Assembly (NCBI GenBank): GCA_028565635.1
Contig: JAOXYB010062278.1
Span: 1-16,265, forward strand
Source: Phoronis ovalis
Taxonomy: Eukaryota; Phoronida; Phoronidae
DNA length: 16,265 nt
Direction of reading: 5' to 3'
The notes beneath the pieces were generated by a model. The model saw only the letters and a list, made by a program, of their open reading frames with translations. It did not search any database and was not told the DNA's origin. A program made the translations under genes and the position numbers. Positions 12,201-16,265 of the stretch are shown piece after piece. Positions within the stretch are counted from its first letter, which is position 1; each line of letters begins with the position of its first letter.

Positions 12201-15200
12201 TTATTATGTAGAAATATTATGTTTCCAAGAAGAGTTGATTTTTGCAGAAAACTGTTGGACTGTGAATAACATTTCGTCTTCAAAATGTTTCATCCTAAGG
12301 ATTTTGTATCTAGCTAAAGTATCAAATGTTATGCTATTTGTTTAGGACACTTTGGAAATGTGTGCCCGTGAGACAGAGTTCAAATCTATTCTGTTTGCTC
12401 TGTGTTATTTCCATGCAGTGGTATGTGAGCGTCGTAAGTTTGGACCACAAGGTTGGAACAGAGTATATCCATACAACACTGGTAAGCTTTTACAAACATC
12501 TAGTACTAATTATTATAATTACAATACTGTTATAAGAATTTAACAGCACCTGTAGATATTTATAATGTCCACTGTGCATTAAGTCAGACTTGTTCTTTGC
12601 TGGCCAGCTACATAAGGTAACATGATCACCTATTGTATTCAGAAACAGCACACTGTAGTTTAAATTAATTAAGTATAATTCTACTTTTGAAATCTATTAT
12701 ATTTTCAATCAGTCTCATTCTTAACTTGTTTGACCTGACAGTCATATTTGAAACTATTATTAAGTGTTTCTAACACTCATCAGTGTAAGACTTTCCCACT
12801 GAATGCATGTAAACTTAGCAGTAACTATTCTTTTCCTATGTACATATTCTATTCATTTTGATACAGCTGTATTTCATTGGTTTTGTTTTCAGGCGATCTT
12901 ACCATTAGTATGAATGTGTTGTATAACTACCTGGAAGCCAATGCAAAGGTGCCATGGGAAGATTTGCGTTACCTGTTTGGAGAGATTATGTACGGTGGTC
13001 ATATTACTGATGATTGGGACAGAAAACTCTGCAGAACATACTTGGAGGAGTACATGCATCCGGACATGGTAAACTACTCGACTTTAATAATAGACTGGGC
13101 CTAAATTATATTGTATATCATAACAGTGTATACATCCCTTGTCAACATGAGAAGTTAAAAATTACCTAATTATATAGCTATGATGTCTATGTTTGAAATA
13201 TTGATGAAAAATGCATATTTTCATTAGTTTATTGCCCAATATTAGCTGTTGCTATCTATATGTAGATGCAAATTTTGCTGTAGAACTATCTTCTGATGTA
13301 TTTTCAGAATTTTGTTGTAAAAGTGTCTTTTGAGATATTTCCAGAAAGTGTTATCTTTTGCTGTATCTTGAAAAATTCTGATTAATTCTACTTTCAGTTT
13401 GATGGTGAGCTCTATTTGGCACCTGGCTTCCCTATTCCTCCTAACTCGGACTACAAAGGTTACCATGCTTACATTGATGAGAATCTGCCACCAGAAAGTC
13501 CATACCTGTACGGATTACATCCTAACTCAGAAATTGAATTTTTGACTACCTTATCAGAGACATTATTCAAGACAGTGTTTGAGTTACAGCCAAGAGATGC
13601 CAGTGCTGGCAGTGGTGGTGGAGCCAGTCGTGAAGAGAGAGTAAGTTGTATCCATTTAGAAATAGCATCACACATTAGTTCAGAGCATCAAAATTAAGCT
13701 TAAATGTTTAGATCTAACTGACTCCTGTTCTATGACTTTTTAAATTTTACTTAAATTGTCTTTTATTAAAATTGACCACTTTTTTAAGTTGACTTCTAGC
13801 TGAAATTGATTTTTAATTTTAAATTAGTAGATAAGAAACTACTCTATTTCCAAGAAAACTTGGATCAGTTCTGGCAGCTTATACATAATATACACTGTCT
13901 ATAAAGTATGCAGTCAGTTGTCTGAGTGTACAATGACAAATGTTGAATTAATGTTTTTAATAAATCTTGTTATTACCTGCTATTTTTGCCATATTTCTAA
14001 AAATATACTCATTTCTGTCCAGATAAAACAAATTCTTGATGATATTGTTGAGAAATTACCTGATGAATTCAACATGCTGGAGATCATGGCTAAAGTCCCT
14101 GTTGAGGAGAGGACCCCATACGTGGTCGTAGCATTCCAAGAAACAGAACGAATGAATGGTTTAACCAATGAGATGAAGAGATCACTCAAGGAGTTGGACT
14201 TGGGTCTCAAGGTATGATTAGTAATACTAATAAACTTTAAACTTAAAAGTAACCATATTCTTTCACTATAGTCTGCACTATAGCCATAGTCATGTACTAC
14301 TTCAGGATGGAGAGTTTTACTCCAGCTGTTGTATTTAACTTTGCGCTATAGGCTTGTTCAAAGTGAAAATAAACTAGGTTTTTGGCTTCTTAAACCAATT
14401 TCCAATATAGGTGTGAAAATATAAATGTTTGAATTTTTTGAATATAACAATTTTGGATAAAACATTTTTTTTTGGCTTGGACCTGAATTTTGCCAGCTTA
14501 TCCAAATAGACAGTCTACTTTTAACAATTAAAAATCAAGCCAAAGTTGAAAAAAAAAAATTATCCAAAATTGCTATCTTCAAAAAAATCGAATTTGTGTG
14601 TACTCAAATACCTCTATGTGATAATTTGACTTTTCATTTTTTCACCAAAAAAATTGAAAAATAGTTTATGAAGCCAAAAACCAGTTTATCTCCATTTTGA
14701 ACAAGCCTATTAGTTGAATTAACATAGTTTTGTTTTTTATATGATGAATTGTCTCTAACATCATATTGATATGAAGGATTTCAGTAATACTGTCAGTTAC
14801 TTAAAGTTGTTTTTTTTGTCTCTTTCAGGGTGAGTTAACAATCACTTCAGATATGGAGGACTTGAGTAATGCATTGTATATGGACGTCATTCCAGGTAGC
14901 TGGCAAAAGCGTGCTTATCCATCTTTGTATGGTTTAACCCAGTGGTTTTCTGACTTACTGCAGCGTGTTAAGGAGTTGGAGACCTGGGTGTCCGACTTCC
15001 AGCTCCCACCAGCTGTATGGTTAGCAGGTTTCTTCAACCCTCAATCCTTCTTAACTGCTATTATGCAGCAGATGGCTCGTAAAAATGAATGGCCATTGGA
15101 TAAGATGTGTCTGCAATGTGATGTCACTAAAAAGTCTCGAGAAGACATGGGTGGTCCGCCACGTGAAGGTGCCTATGTGTGTGGTCTGTTTATGGAAGGT

Positions 15201-15446
15201 GCCCGTTGGGATACCCAAACGGGTATGATTAATGAAGCACGTCTGAAAGAACTAGCTCCAGCTATGCCAGTCATCTTCATCAAGGCTATACCTGTGGACA
15301 GACAGGATACCAGAAATATCTATGAGTGCCCAGTTTATAAAACTAAGCAGCGTGGTCCAACTTATGTATGGACCTTCAACCTGCGCACGAAAGAGAAAGC
15401 TGCCCGCTGGGTGTTGGGAGGTGTTGCTCTCTTATTACAAGTATAA
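20..15446 (+). CDS. DNAH9: Axonemal outer-arm dynein heavy chain, DNAH9/11/17 (beta) type; 3' part of gene, 23 exons, 5'-partial
   Basis: ATP-driven minus-end microtubule motor subunit of the ciliary and flagellar outer dynein arm. It powers axonemal sliding with intermediate and light chains. Joined exons: 20-230, 744-1020, 1111-1393, 1638-1811, 2354-2659, 2855-3022, 3547-3787, 4224-5008, 5276-5437, 5640-5873, 6144-6404, 6880-7023, 7553-8527, 8870-9355, 9544-9714, 10633-10949, 11120-11396, 11813-12040, 12346-12481, 12893-13068, 13398-13640, 14023-14211, 14829-15446. They total 7062 bases (2353 codons plus stop) and the frame is kept at all 22 junctions. Markers in order: AAA2 P-loop GNAGTGKS (residues 18-25 of the visible protein), AAA3 GNAGTGKT (345-352), AAA4 GVGGSGKQ (690-697), stalk coiled coils around a microtubule-binding domain, strut, degenerate AAA6, C-terminal domain. 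Full-length chains of this group have roughly 4,500 residues, so about half is missing on the left. Membership of the DNAH9/11/17 group is clear. DNAH9 over DNAH17 rests on remembered wording of C-terminal and AAA3 stretches and is moderate only. Confidence 0.95.
231..743 (+). other. Intron 1 (513 bases)
   Basis: Phase-1 GT-AG intron, AT-rich, with a short TA run near 659-669. I found no coding, RNA or mobile-element signal. Short open frames here on either strand are low-complexity and continue neither neighbouring exon. Confidence 0.85.
744..1020 (+). CDS. DNAH9: Dynein exon 2: AAA2 Walker B and sensor region
   Basis: 277 bases, preceded by TTACAG and followed by donor GTAAGT. The AAA2 Walker B stretch IVLDGDID is at 803-826 (residues 91-98), then [19 protein letters not shown]. 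The signature [11 protein letters not shown] follows at residues 140-150, then [11 protein letters not shown]. All are near-invariant in axonemal dyneins. The exon closes after two bases of a proline codon that the next exon completes. The apparent ATG at 728 lies in the intron and is not a start. Confidence 0.95.
1111..1393 (+). CDS. DNAH9: Dynein exon 3: C-terminal part of AAA2
   Basis: 283 bases between acceptor TTACAG and donor GTAATT, separated from exon 2 by the shortest intron in the window (90 bases). Residues 163-257 include [20 protein letters not shown] and the LFDKY(V)PTCLD helix typical of this group, then helical lid sequence ending [11 protein letters not shown]. It closes in phase 0. 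Confidence 0.94.
1638..1811 (+). CDS. DNAH9: Dynein exon 4: AAA2-AAA3 link
   Basis: 174 bases, phase 0 on both sides, acceptor TTGCAG and donor GTATTA. It encodes residues 258-315: [17 protein letters not shown], a [17 protein letters not shown]-type stretch, and a PDIPLQ end. The WWxxEFK and FDY(F/Y)ID wording is typical of beta-type outer-arm chains. Two overlapping open frames cover this exon; only the one spliced to DQ upstream and ATLVHT downstream is real. Confidence 0.94.
1812..2353 (+). other. Intron 4 (542 bases)
   Basis: Phase-0 GT-AG intron, strongly AT-rich, ending TATTTAG. No conserved coding signal, structured RNA or repeat is seen. An antisense open frame near 1929-2126 is AT-rich filler. 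Confidence 0.85.
2354..2659 (+). CDS. DNAH9: Dynein exon 5: AAA3 Walker A and B
   Basis: 306 bases, phase 0 to phase 0. AAA3 is the main regulatory ATPase site of the dynein ring. Walker A GNAGTGKT is at 2441-2464 (residues 345-352). [17 protein letters not shown] and Walker [10 protein letters not shown] (2624-2650, residues 406-414) follow, ending MPE. The donor is GTGTGT, weaker than most in this gene, but only this cut joins MPE to the expected VD at the start of the next exon. Confidence 0.95.
2855..3022 (+). CDS. DNAH9: Dynein exon 6: AAA3 sensor region
   Basis: 168 bases, phase 0 on both sides, acceptor TTGCAG and donor GTTTGT. It encodes residues 418-473: [19 protein letters not shown], then [15 protein letters not shown], and the conserved [16 protein letters not shown]. 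The usual family wording after Walker B is Y-G-T; here the glycine position reads Phe (Y-F-T). No other oddity. Confidence 0.94.
3023..3546 (+). other. Intron 6 (524 bases) with minisatellite
   Basis: Phase-0 GT-AG intron ending TTCTAG. It contains the 36-base tandem repeat listed separately and is otherwise unremarkable AT-rich sequence. The open frame at 3121-3393 that runs through the repeat is a by-product of a repeat unit divisible by three. Confidence 0.85.
3153..3260 (+). repeat. 36-base tandem repeat, three copies
   Basis: Three adjacent copies at 3153-3188, 3189-3224 and 3225-3260. Each begins GGTTTTGTG and ends GATTCACACCA. Copy 2 differs from the others at one place (TTGTTATG against TTGCTATG). 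The near-identity suggests a recent tandem expansion by slippage or unequal exchange. Because 36 is divisible by three, the repeat is open in one frame as a 12-residue peptide repeat, but it sits inside an intron. Confidence 0.95.
3547..3787 (+). CDS. DNAH9: Dynein exon 7: AAA3 C-terminal subdomain
   Basis: 241 bases, opening in phase 0 and closing after the first base of a glycine codon (donor GTAAGT). It encodes residues 474-554: [16 protein letters not shown], a helical stretch, then [19 protein letters not shown] and [11 protein letters not shown]. The RHF and FNLRDxSNIFQG motifs are hallmark dynein AAA3 sequences. The exon joins correctly to LLFATSE in exon 8. Confidence 0.95.
3788..4223 (+). 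other. Intron 7 (436 bases) with homopolymer
   Basis: Phase-1 GT-AG intron ending TTTTAG. It holds a 22-base C run. A perfect ATGCAAAT octamer (POU-factor type) at 4082-4089 has no supporting context. Nothing else is seen. Confidence 0.85.
3952..3973 (+). repeat. Poly-C homopolymer, 22 bases
   Basis: An uninterrupted run of 22 C (22 G on the other strand) in an otherwise AT-rich intron. Homopolymers of this length are unstable and hard to sequence, so the exact count is doubtful. The antisense open frame reading poly-Gly across it (3843-4034) is an artefact. Confidence 0.95.
4224..5008 (+). CDS. DNAH9: Dynein exon 8: AAA4 core
   Basis: 785 bases, the second longest exon, acceptor TTTTAG and donor GTAAAG. 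It encodes residues 554-815. After [20 protein letters not shown] and [11 protein letters not shown] come [16 protein letters not shown] and [16 protein letters not shown]. The AAA4 Walker [11 protein letters not shown] starts at 4631 (residues 690-697). Walker B VFLMTD is at 4793-4810 (744-749), followed by [15 protein letters not shown]. The GVGGSGKQ form is specific to dynein AAA4, a nucleotide-binding regulatory module. The exon ends [10 protein letters not shown] in phase 0; reading on into the intron gives a stop within five codons. Confidence 0.97.
5276..5437 (+). CDS. DNAH9: Dynein exon 9: AAA4 C-terminal part
   Basis: 162 bases, phase 0 on both sides, acceptor TTGTAG and donor GTGAGT. 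It encodes residues 816-869: [35 protein letters not shown] and a helical end [10 protein letters not shown]. The CFSPVG, RKFPA and IDWFHEWP motifs are conserved across dyneins. On the + strand only the spliced frame is coding; the antisense open frame over it is a shadow. Confidence 0.95.
5640..5873 (+). CDS. DNAH9: Dynein exon 10: start of stalk
   Basis: 234 bases, phase 0 to phase 0, acceptor TTACAG and donor GTATGT. It encodes residues 870-947: [37 protein letters not shown] and [16 protein letters not shown]. The [12 protein letters not shown] motif marks the exit from AAA4 into coiled coil 1 of the stalk. That antiparallel coiled coil carries the microtubule-binding head. Confidence 0.95.
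6144..6404 (+). CDS. DNAH9: Dynein exon 11: stalk coiled coil 1
   Basis: 261 bases, phase 0 on both sides, acceptor TATAG and donor GTAGAC. It encodes residues 948-1034: [39 protein letters not shown], and [20 protein letters not shown]. The repetitive Lys/Glu/Ala heptads are those of stalk coiled coil 1. There is no in-frame ATG near its 5' end, so simple ORF calling misses the exon and instead finds an antisense shadow over it (6077-6412). The protein match across both junctions leaves no doubt. Confidence 0.95.
6405..6879 (+). other. Intron 11 (475 bases)
   Basis: Phase-0 GT-AG intron ending TTTCCAG. A 78-codon open frame inside it (6433-6669) has no recognisable family wording. No RNA gene or element is seen. 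Confidence 0.85.
6880..7023 (+). CDS. DNAH9: Dynein exon 12: stalk tip entry
   Basis: 144 bases, phase 0 on both sides, donor GTAAGT. It encodes residues 1035-1082: [19 protein letters not shown], a hydrophobic VMVLLAP segment, then [25 protein letters not shown] and the SWKAAK helix are standard for the microtubule-binding domain at the stalk tip. The hydrophobic stretch is part of the globular head, not a membrane segment. Confidence 0.95.
7024..7552 (+). other. Intron 12 (529 bases)
   Basis: Phase-0 GT-AG intron ending TTACAG. An internal TTGCAG at 7220-7225 could serve as a cryptic acceptor but leads into non-coding sequence. No other feature is seen. Confidence 0.8.
7553..8527 (+). CDS. 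DNAH9: Dynein exon 13: microtubule-binding domain, stalk coiled coil 2 and AAA5
   Basis: 975 bases (325 codons), the longest exon, residues 1083-1407. It opens with [19 protein letters not shown] and [20 protein letters not shown] of the microtubule-binding head. DVEPKR follows at 1146, then coiled coil 2 to about 1212, rich in Lys, Glu and Ala. [14 protein letters not shown] enters AAA5. [14 protein letters not shown] starts at residue 1243 and [20 protein letters not shown] lies further on. AAA5 has no canonical P-loop, as is usual. It closes MGDKE before donor GTATTT. Reading through adds 15 unrelated codons and a TAA at 8570-8572, so the true exon ends at 8527, where it joins [11 protein letters not shown]. 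Confidence 0.96.
8528..8869 (+). other. Intron 13 (342 bases)
   Basis: Phase-0 GT-AG intron ending in the pyrimidine-rich TTTTCTAG. The donor GTATTT departs from the GTAAGT consensus. Nothing else is recognised. Confidence 0.85.
8870..9355 (+). CDS. DNAH9: Dynein exon 14: AAA5 C-terminal part and strut (buttress) coiled coil
   Basis: 486 bases, phase 0 on both sides, residues 1408-1569. It begins [20 protein letters not shown] and continues through [20 protein letters not shown] long charged helix pair follows: [37 protein letters not shown] and [20 protein letters not shown]. These are the strut coiled coil from AAA5 that braces the stalk and relays ring state to the microtubule-binding head. 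It ends [18 protein letters not shown]. Confidence 0.96.
9544..9714 (+). CDS. DNAH9: Dynein exon 15: AAA5-AAA6 region
   Basis: 171 bases, phase 0 on both sides, acceptor TTTTAG and donor GTTTGT. It encodes residues 1570-1626: [34 protein letters not shown] and [12 protein letters not shown], ending QMTFM. The MYQFSLK/AF join to exon 14 and the RGLFERDKL motif are typical. It is too short and ATG-poor to appear as a clean open frame. Confidence 0.94.
9804..9816 (+). promoter_or_regulatory. DR1 nuclear-receptor-like site (candidate)
   Basis: AGGTCA, one spacer base, then GGGTCA: two direct half-sites one base apart. This is the arrangement bound by RXR-partnered and HNF4-type receptors. Both half-sites fit RGGTCA. 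It is intronic, and only the sequence match supports it. Chance occurrence is possible. Confidence 0.3.
9829..9842 (+). promoter_or_regulatory. RFX X-box-like site (candidate)
   Basis: GTTGTTATGGAAAC fits the nematode X-box consensus RYYNYYATRRNRAC on both strands. It differs at two bases from the vertebrate-type form GTTGCCATGGAAAC. RFX factors bind X-boxes of ciliary genes, including dyneins, usually in promoters near the start site. This one is intronic, far from the unseen promoter. My estimate is that the degenerate consensus turns up by chance about once in every one or two windows of this size. Confidence 0.3.
10633..10949 (+). CDS. DNAH9: Dynein exon 16: AAA6 entry
   Basis: 317 bases, opening in phase 0 and closing after two bases of a threonine codon (donor GTATGT). 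It encodes residues 1627-1732: [76 protein letters not shown] and RPDRMTYAV. These match the region before and within AAA6 of outer-arm beta chains closely. The ATG at 10663 is internal. Confidence 0.96.
11120..11396 (+). CDS. DNAH9: Dynein exon 17: AAA6 (D6 P-loop-like domain)
   Basis: 277 bases, completing a Thr codon then [38 protein letters not shown] and [20 protein letters not shown], ending GHWVVLQ before donor GTACTG. The SPGVDP segment stands where an active site would have a P-loop, but it lacks GK[ST]. AAA6 of dyneins does not bind nucleotide, so this is normal. Residues 1732-1824. Confidence 0.96.
11397..11812 (+). other. Intron 17 (416 bases)
   Basis: Phase-0 GT-AG intron ending CTTTCAG. 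A perfect 16-base AT palindrome lies at 11765-11780, probably chance in AT-rich sequence. Open frames entering it from exon 17 end without recognisable protein. Confidence 0.85.
11813..12040 (+). CDS. DNAH9: Dynein exon 18: AAA6 C-terminal part
   Basis: 228 bases, phase 0 on both sides, donor GTATGT. It encodes residues 1825-1900: [40 protein letters not shown], then [20 protein letters not shown] and [13 protein letters not shown](V/I)HL and [16 protein letters not shown] are among the most conserved dynein motifs. An overlapping open frame in another register is a shadow. Confidence 0.96.
12041..12345 (+). other. Intron 18 (305 bases)
   Basis: Phase-0 GT-AG intron, AT-rich, ending TGTTTAG. 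Nothing notable is seen. Confidence 0.85.
12346..12481 (+). CDS. DNAH9: Dynein exon 19: C-terminal region start
   Basis: 136 bases, opening in phase 0 and closing after the first base of a glycine codon (donor GTAAGC). It encodes residues 1901-1946: [39 protein letters not shown], then VYPYNTG. Most dyneins read AVVxERRKFG; here the variable position is cysteine, a mild difference. The split Gly joins GDLTIS in exon 20. Confidence 0.95.
12482..12892 (+). other. Intron 19 (411 bases)
   Basis: Phase-1 GT-AG intron ending GTTTTCAG. No coding, RNA or repeat signal is found. Confidence 0.85.
12893..13068 (+). CDS. DNAH9: Dynein exon 20: C-terminal region
   Basis: 176 bases, closing in phase 0 before donor GTAAAC. 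It encodes residues 1946-2004: [20 protein letters not shown], then [39 protein letters not shown]. The [18 protein letters not shown]-type motif is diagnostic for axonemal dynein heavy chains. Confidence 0.96.
13069..13397 (+). other. Intron 20 (329 bases)
   Basis: Phase-0 GT-AG intron ending CTTTCAG; no feature recognised. Nine codons of read-through open frame follow exon 20 and have no family similarity. Confidence 0.85.
13398..13640 (+). CDS. DNAH9: Dynein exon 21: C-terminal domain
   Basis: 243 bases, phase 0 on both sides, donor GTAAGT. It encodes residues 2005-2085: [40 protein letters not shown], a FELQPRD segment, and a Gly/Ser-rich loop ([10 protein letters not shown]) before REER. 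The [16 protein letters not shown]-type motif is standard. The Gly-rich loop is a variable position in the family. Confidence 0.96.
13641..14022 (+). other. Intron 21 (382 bases)
   Basis: Phase-0 GT-AG intron ending TTCTGTCCAG. The open frame upstream of exon 22 from 13918 is intronic read-in with no conserved residues. Nothing else is seen. Confidence 0.85.
14023..14211 (+). CDS. DNAH9: Dynein exon 22: C-terminal domain
   Basis: 189 bases, phase 0 on both sides, donor GTATGA. It encodes residues 2086-2148: [40 protein letters not shown], then [18 protein letters not shown](V/I)VVAFQE and RSLKELxLGLKGELT (completed by exon 23) are typical of beta-type outer-arm chains. Confidence 0.96.
14212..14828 (+). 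other. Intron 22 (617 bases) containing a foldback element
   Basis: Phase-0 GT-AG intron ending CTTTCAG. The inverted-repeat element listed separately takes up over half of its length; the remainder is plain AT-rich sequence. Confidence 0.85.
14348..14710. mobile_element. Foldback MITE-like inverted repeat (non-autonomous DNA transposon candidate)
   Basis: The outer 15 bases, 14348-14362, are the exact reverse complement of 14696-14710. The pairing extends to 14348-14395 against 14664-14710 with about four mismatches and one gap. It resumes inside: 14431-14460 pairs with 14560-14589 with three mismatches, including a perfect 12-base core (14448-14459 with 14561-14572). The right arm carries extra sequence around 14590-14640. 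The loop is near 14492-14528. If the element begins GGCTTG and ends CAAGCC (14351-14707), it is flanked on both sides by TA, as expected for TA-targeting transposons. It has no coding capacity. Arm divergence means it is not very recent. The superfamily cannot be assigned without other copies. Confidence 0.75.
14829..15446 (+). CDS. DNAH9: Dynein exon 23: terminal coding exon and stop
   Basis: 618 bases including TAA at 15444-15446, residues 2149-2353. It begins [100 protein letters not shown] and [20 protein letters not shown] follow, ending [11 protein letters not shown]. This is the full C-terminal dynein domain with the usual length and end of the DNAH9/11/17 group. The ATG at 14853 is internal. 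Confidence 0.97.
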   Translation, partial: GELTITSDMEDLSNALYMDVIPGSWQKRAYPSLYGLTQWFSDLLQRVKELETWVSDFQLPPAVWLAGFFNPQSFLTAIMQQMARKNEWPLDKMCLQCDVTKKSREDMGGPPREGAYVCGLFMEGARWDTQTGMINEARLKELAPAMPVIFIKAIPVDRQDTRNIYECPVYKTKQRGPTYVWTFNLRTKEKAARWVLGGVALLLQV

Positions 15447-16150
15447 ACATTATTTTGATTTGTTATAAACTTTTAAATAATTGTTATACAGTAGTTTAAA
15501 ATCAGGCATTTATAAACATTTTAAGTATGAAAATTAAATGTAATTGATTATGATGGCTTTCGAATGGATGAATTACAAATCCCGGATAATTTGTTTGATT
15601 AACATGTATTAATACTGTATGTTTTTAGGATGAGCTTGAAATTTACGAAAAAGTTACTCTCTTCATTGTTAATATTAATACTAAATTTTCTAATTTTACA
15701 TGTTAATCATTTGTGATATCTAAACTTACTTTCATATTTTACATTAATTAGAATCTGTATATTTGGATTCTATTTTTAGATTAAAAATCTAAATAATTAT
15801 AGTTGTCTCTCTCTATCCTTAAAAGTTAAATTGTGCATTGTGCCAGTTAATGCGAATCATGTTTTCATGCTGGATGCATTGCACTTGGAATAAGTGTTAC
15901 TATTATTACAATTATTAAACTTTCAATAGTAAGAACAGTTTTGTAATCAAGGTTGAACATATGTTGTTACTGTATATAATGTCAAGGTACTTCATTTTAA
16001 TATTAATAATTATTTTACACATTTTGTAGATTGTGATTTGTGTTTTGATTAATTGTACTAACTGCAATGTAAGGTATGCTGTGATACATGTACTAGTTTT
16101 GTTCAAAATATATTTTTTGAAATACTTTATTAAAATATTCTTGTTTGTTC
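15447..16150 (+). other. Putative 3' UTR
   Basis: About 700 AT-rich bases after the stop without further dynein coding sequence. Several ATTAAA hexamers occur (15533, 15780, 15914, 16129). Only the last is closely followed by a GT-rich stretch, so the 3' end is placed near 16150. A Pumilio-type TGTATATA lies at 15971-15978. The transcript end is an inference; an earlier ATTAAA could be used. Confidence 0.5.
16129..16134 (+). terminator. Candidate poly(A) signal ATTAAA
   Basis: ATTAAA, the commonest variant of the AATAAA signal, followed within about ten bases by a GT/T-rich run (16140-16157) resembling a downstream cleavage element. The overlapping + strand TTTATT at 16127-16132 reads AATAAA on the opposite strand, so a convergent gene could use the same spot. 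Confidence 0.45.
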
Positions 16151-16265
16151 TCCTTGTACCCCGGACTTTGTTGTAGTAGTATTCTAGAGCAACGCCGCTA
16201 TATTTTTCTTCGTCGACTCAGAGATATCAAGCTACAACGCTATCAATTTGAAAATAATTATAATT
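16151..16265. other. Downstream flank, unassigned
   Basis: The last 115 bases include a stretch richer in G, C and CG dinucleotides (16158-16245) than the preceding 3' region. An open frame on the minus strand covers part of it but is short and unrecognised. I cannot say whether it is intergenic, part of a repeat, or the edge of another gene. Confidence 0.4.

Noticed and set aside
15915-16218. Minus-strand open frame past the 3' end
   Set aside because: It is low-complexity AT-rich sequence with no ATG near its 5' end and no recognisable domain. It is kept only as a reason to look at the right edge.
1-16265. CRISPR array, operon, prophage or bacterial insertion sequence
   Set aside because: The window is a spliced animal gene. 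Repeats are limited to one three-copy minisatellite and one foldback element, and no bacterial genes are present.
1-16265. Broken or pseudogene copy of dynein
   Set aside because: All 23 exons stay open, keep frame, have GT-AG borders and retain the AAA2, AAA3 and AAA4 P-loops, so the gene looks functional.

Overview
The window holds the 3' portion of one intron-rich animal gene on the + strand. It is the motor-domain half of an axonemal outer-arm dynein heavy chain of the DNAH9/DNAH11/DNAH17 (beta-type) group. Twenty-three coding exons were placed by hand between 20 and 15446. They join without a frame break into 7062 coding bases, that is 2353 residues and a TAA stop. Every intron is GT-AG. 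The translation runs from just before the AAA2 P-loop, through AAA3, AAA4, the microtubule-binding stalk, the AAA5 strut and AAA6, to the C-terminal domain and its VALLLQV end. Promoter, tail, linker and AAA1 exons lie to the left of the window.

The organism is a metazoan with motile cilia or flagellated sperm. Introns are short to medium (90 to 918 bases) and very AT-rich, while exons are less so. The protein stays close to my recollection of vertebrate DNAH9-type chains. An aquatic invertebrate bilaterian such as a mollusc, annelid or other marine animal fits, but the sequence alone does not fix the phylum.

Layout: 1-19 is the end of an upstream intron. Exons 1-3 (20-1393) carry AAA2, and exons 4-7 (1638-3787) carry AAA3 and its C-terminal part. 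Exons 8-9 (4224-5437) carry AAA4. Exons 10-12 and the first part of 13 (5640 to about 7980) carry the stalk. The rest of exon 13 with exon 14 carries AAA5 and the strut. Exons 15-18 carry AAA6, and exons 19-23 the C-terminal domain. A putative 3' UTR follows, with a candidate poly(A) signal at 16129-16134.

Non-coding structure worth notice: a three-copy 36-base minisatellite (intron 6), a run of 22 C (intron 7), an RFX X-box-like site next to a DR1 nuclear-receptor-like site (intron 15), and a foldback MITE-like inverted repeat of about 360 bases flanked by TA (intron 22). The last 110 bases change composition. I see no previously undescribed biological system here; the gene itself is a well-known motor.
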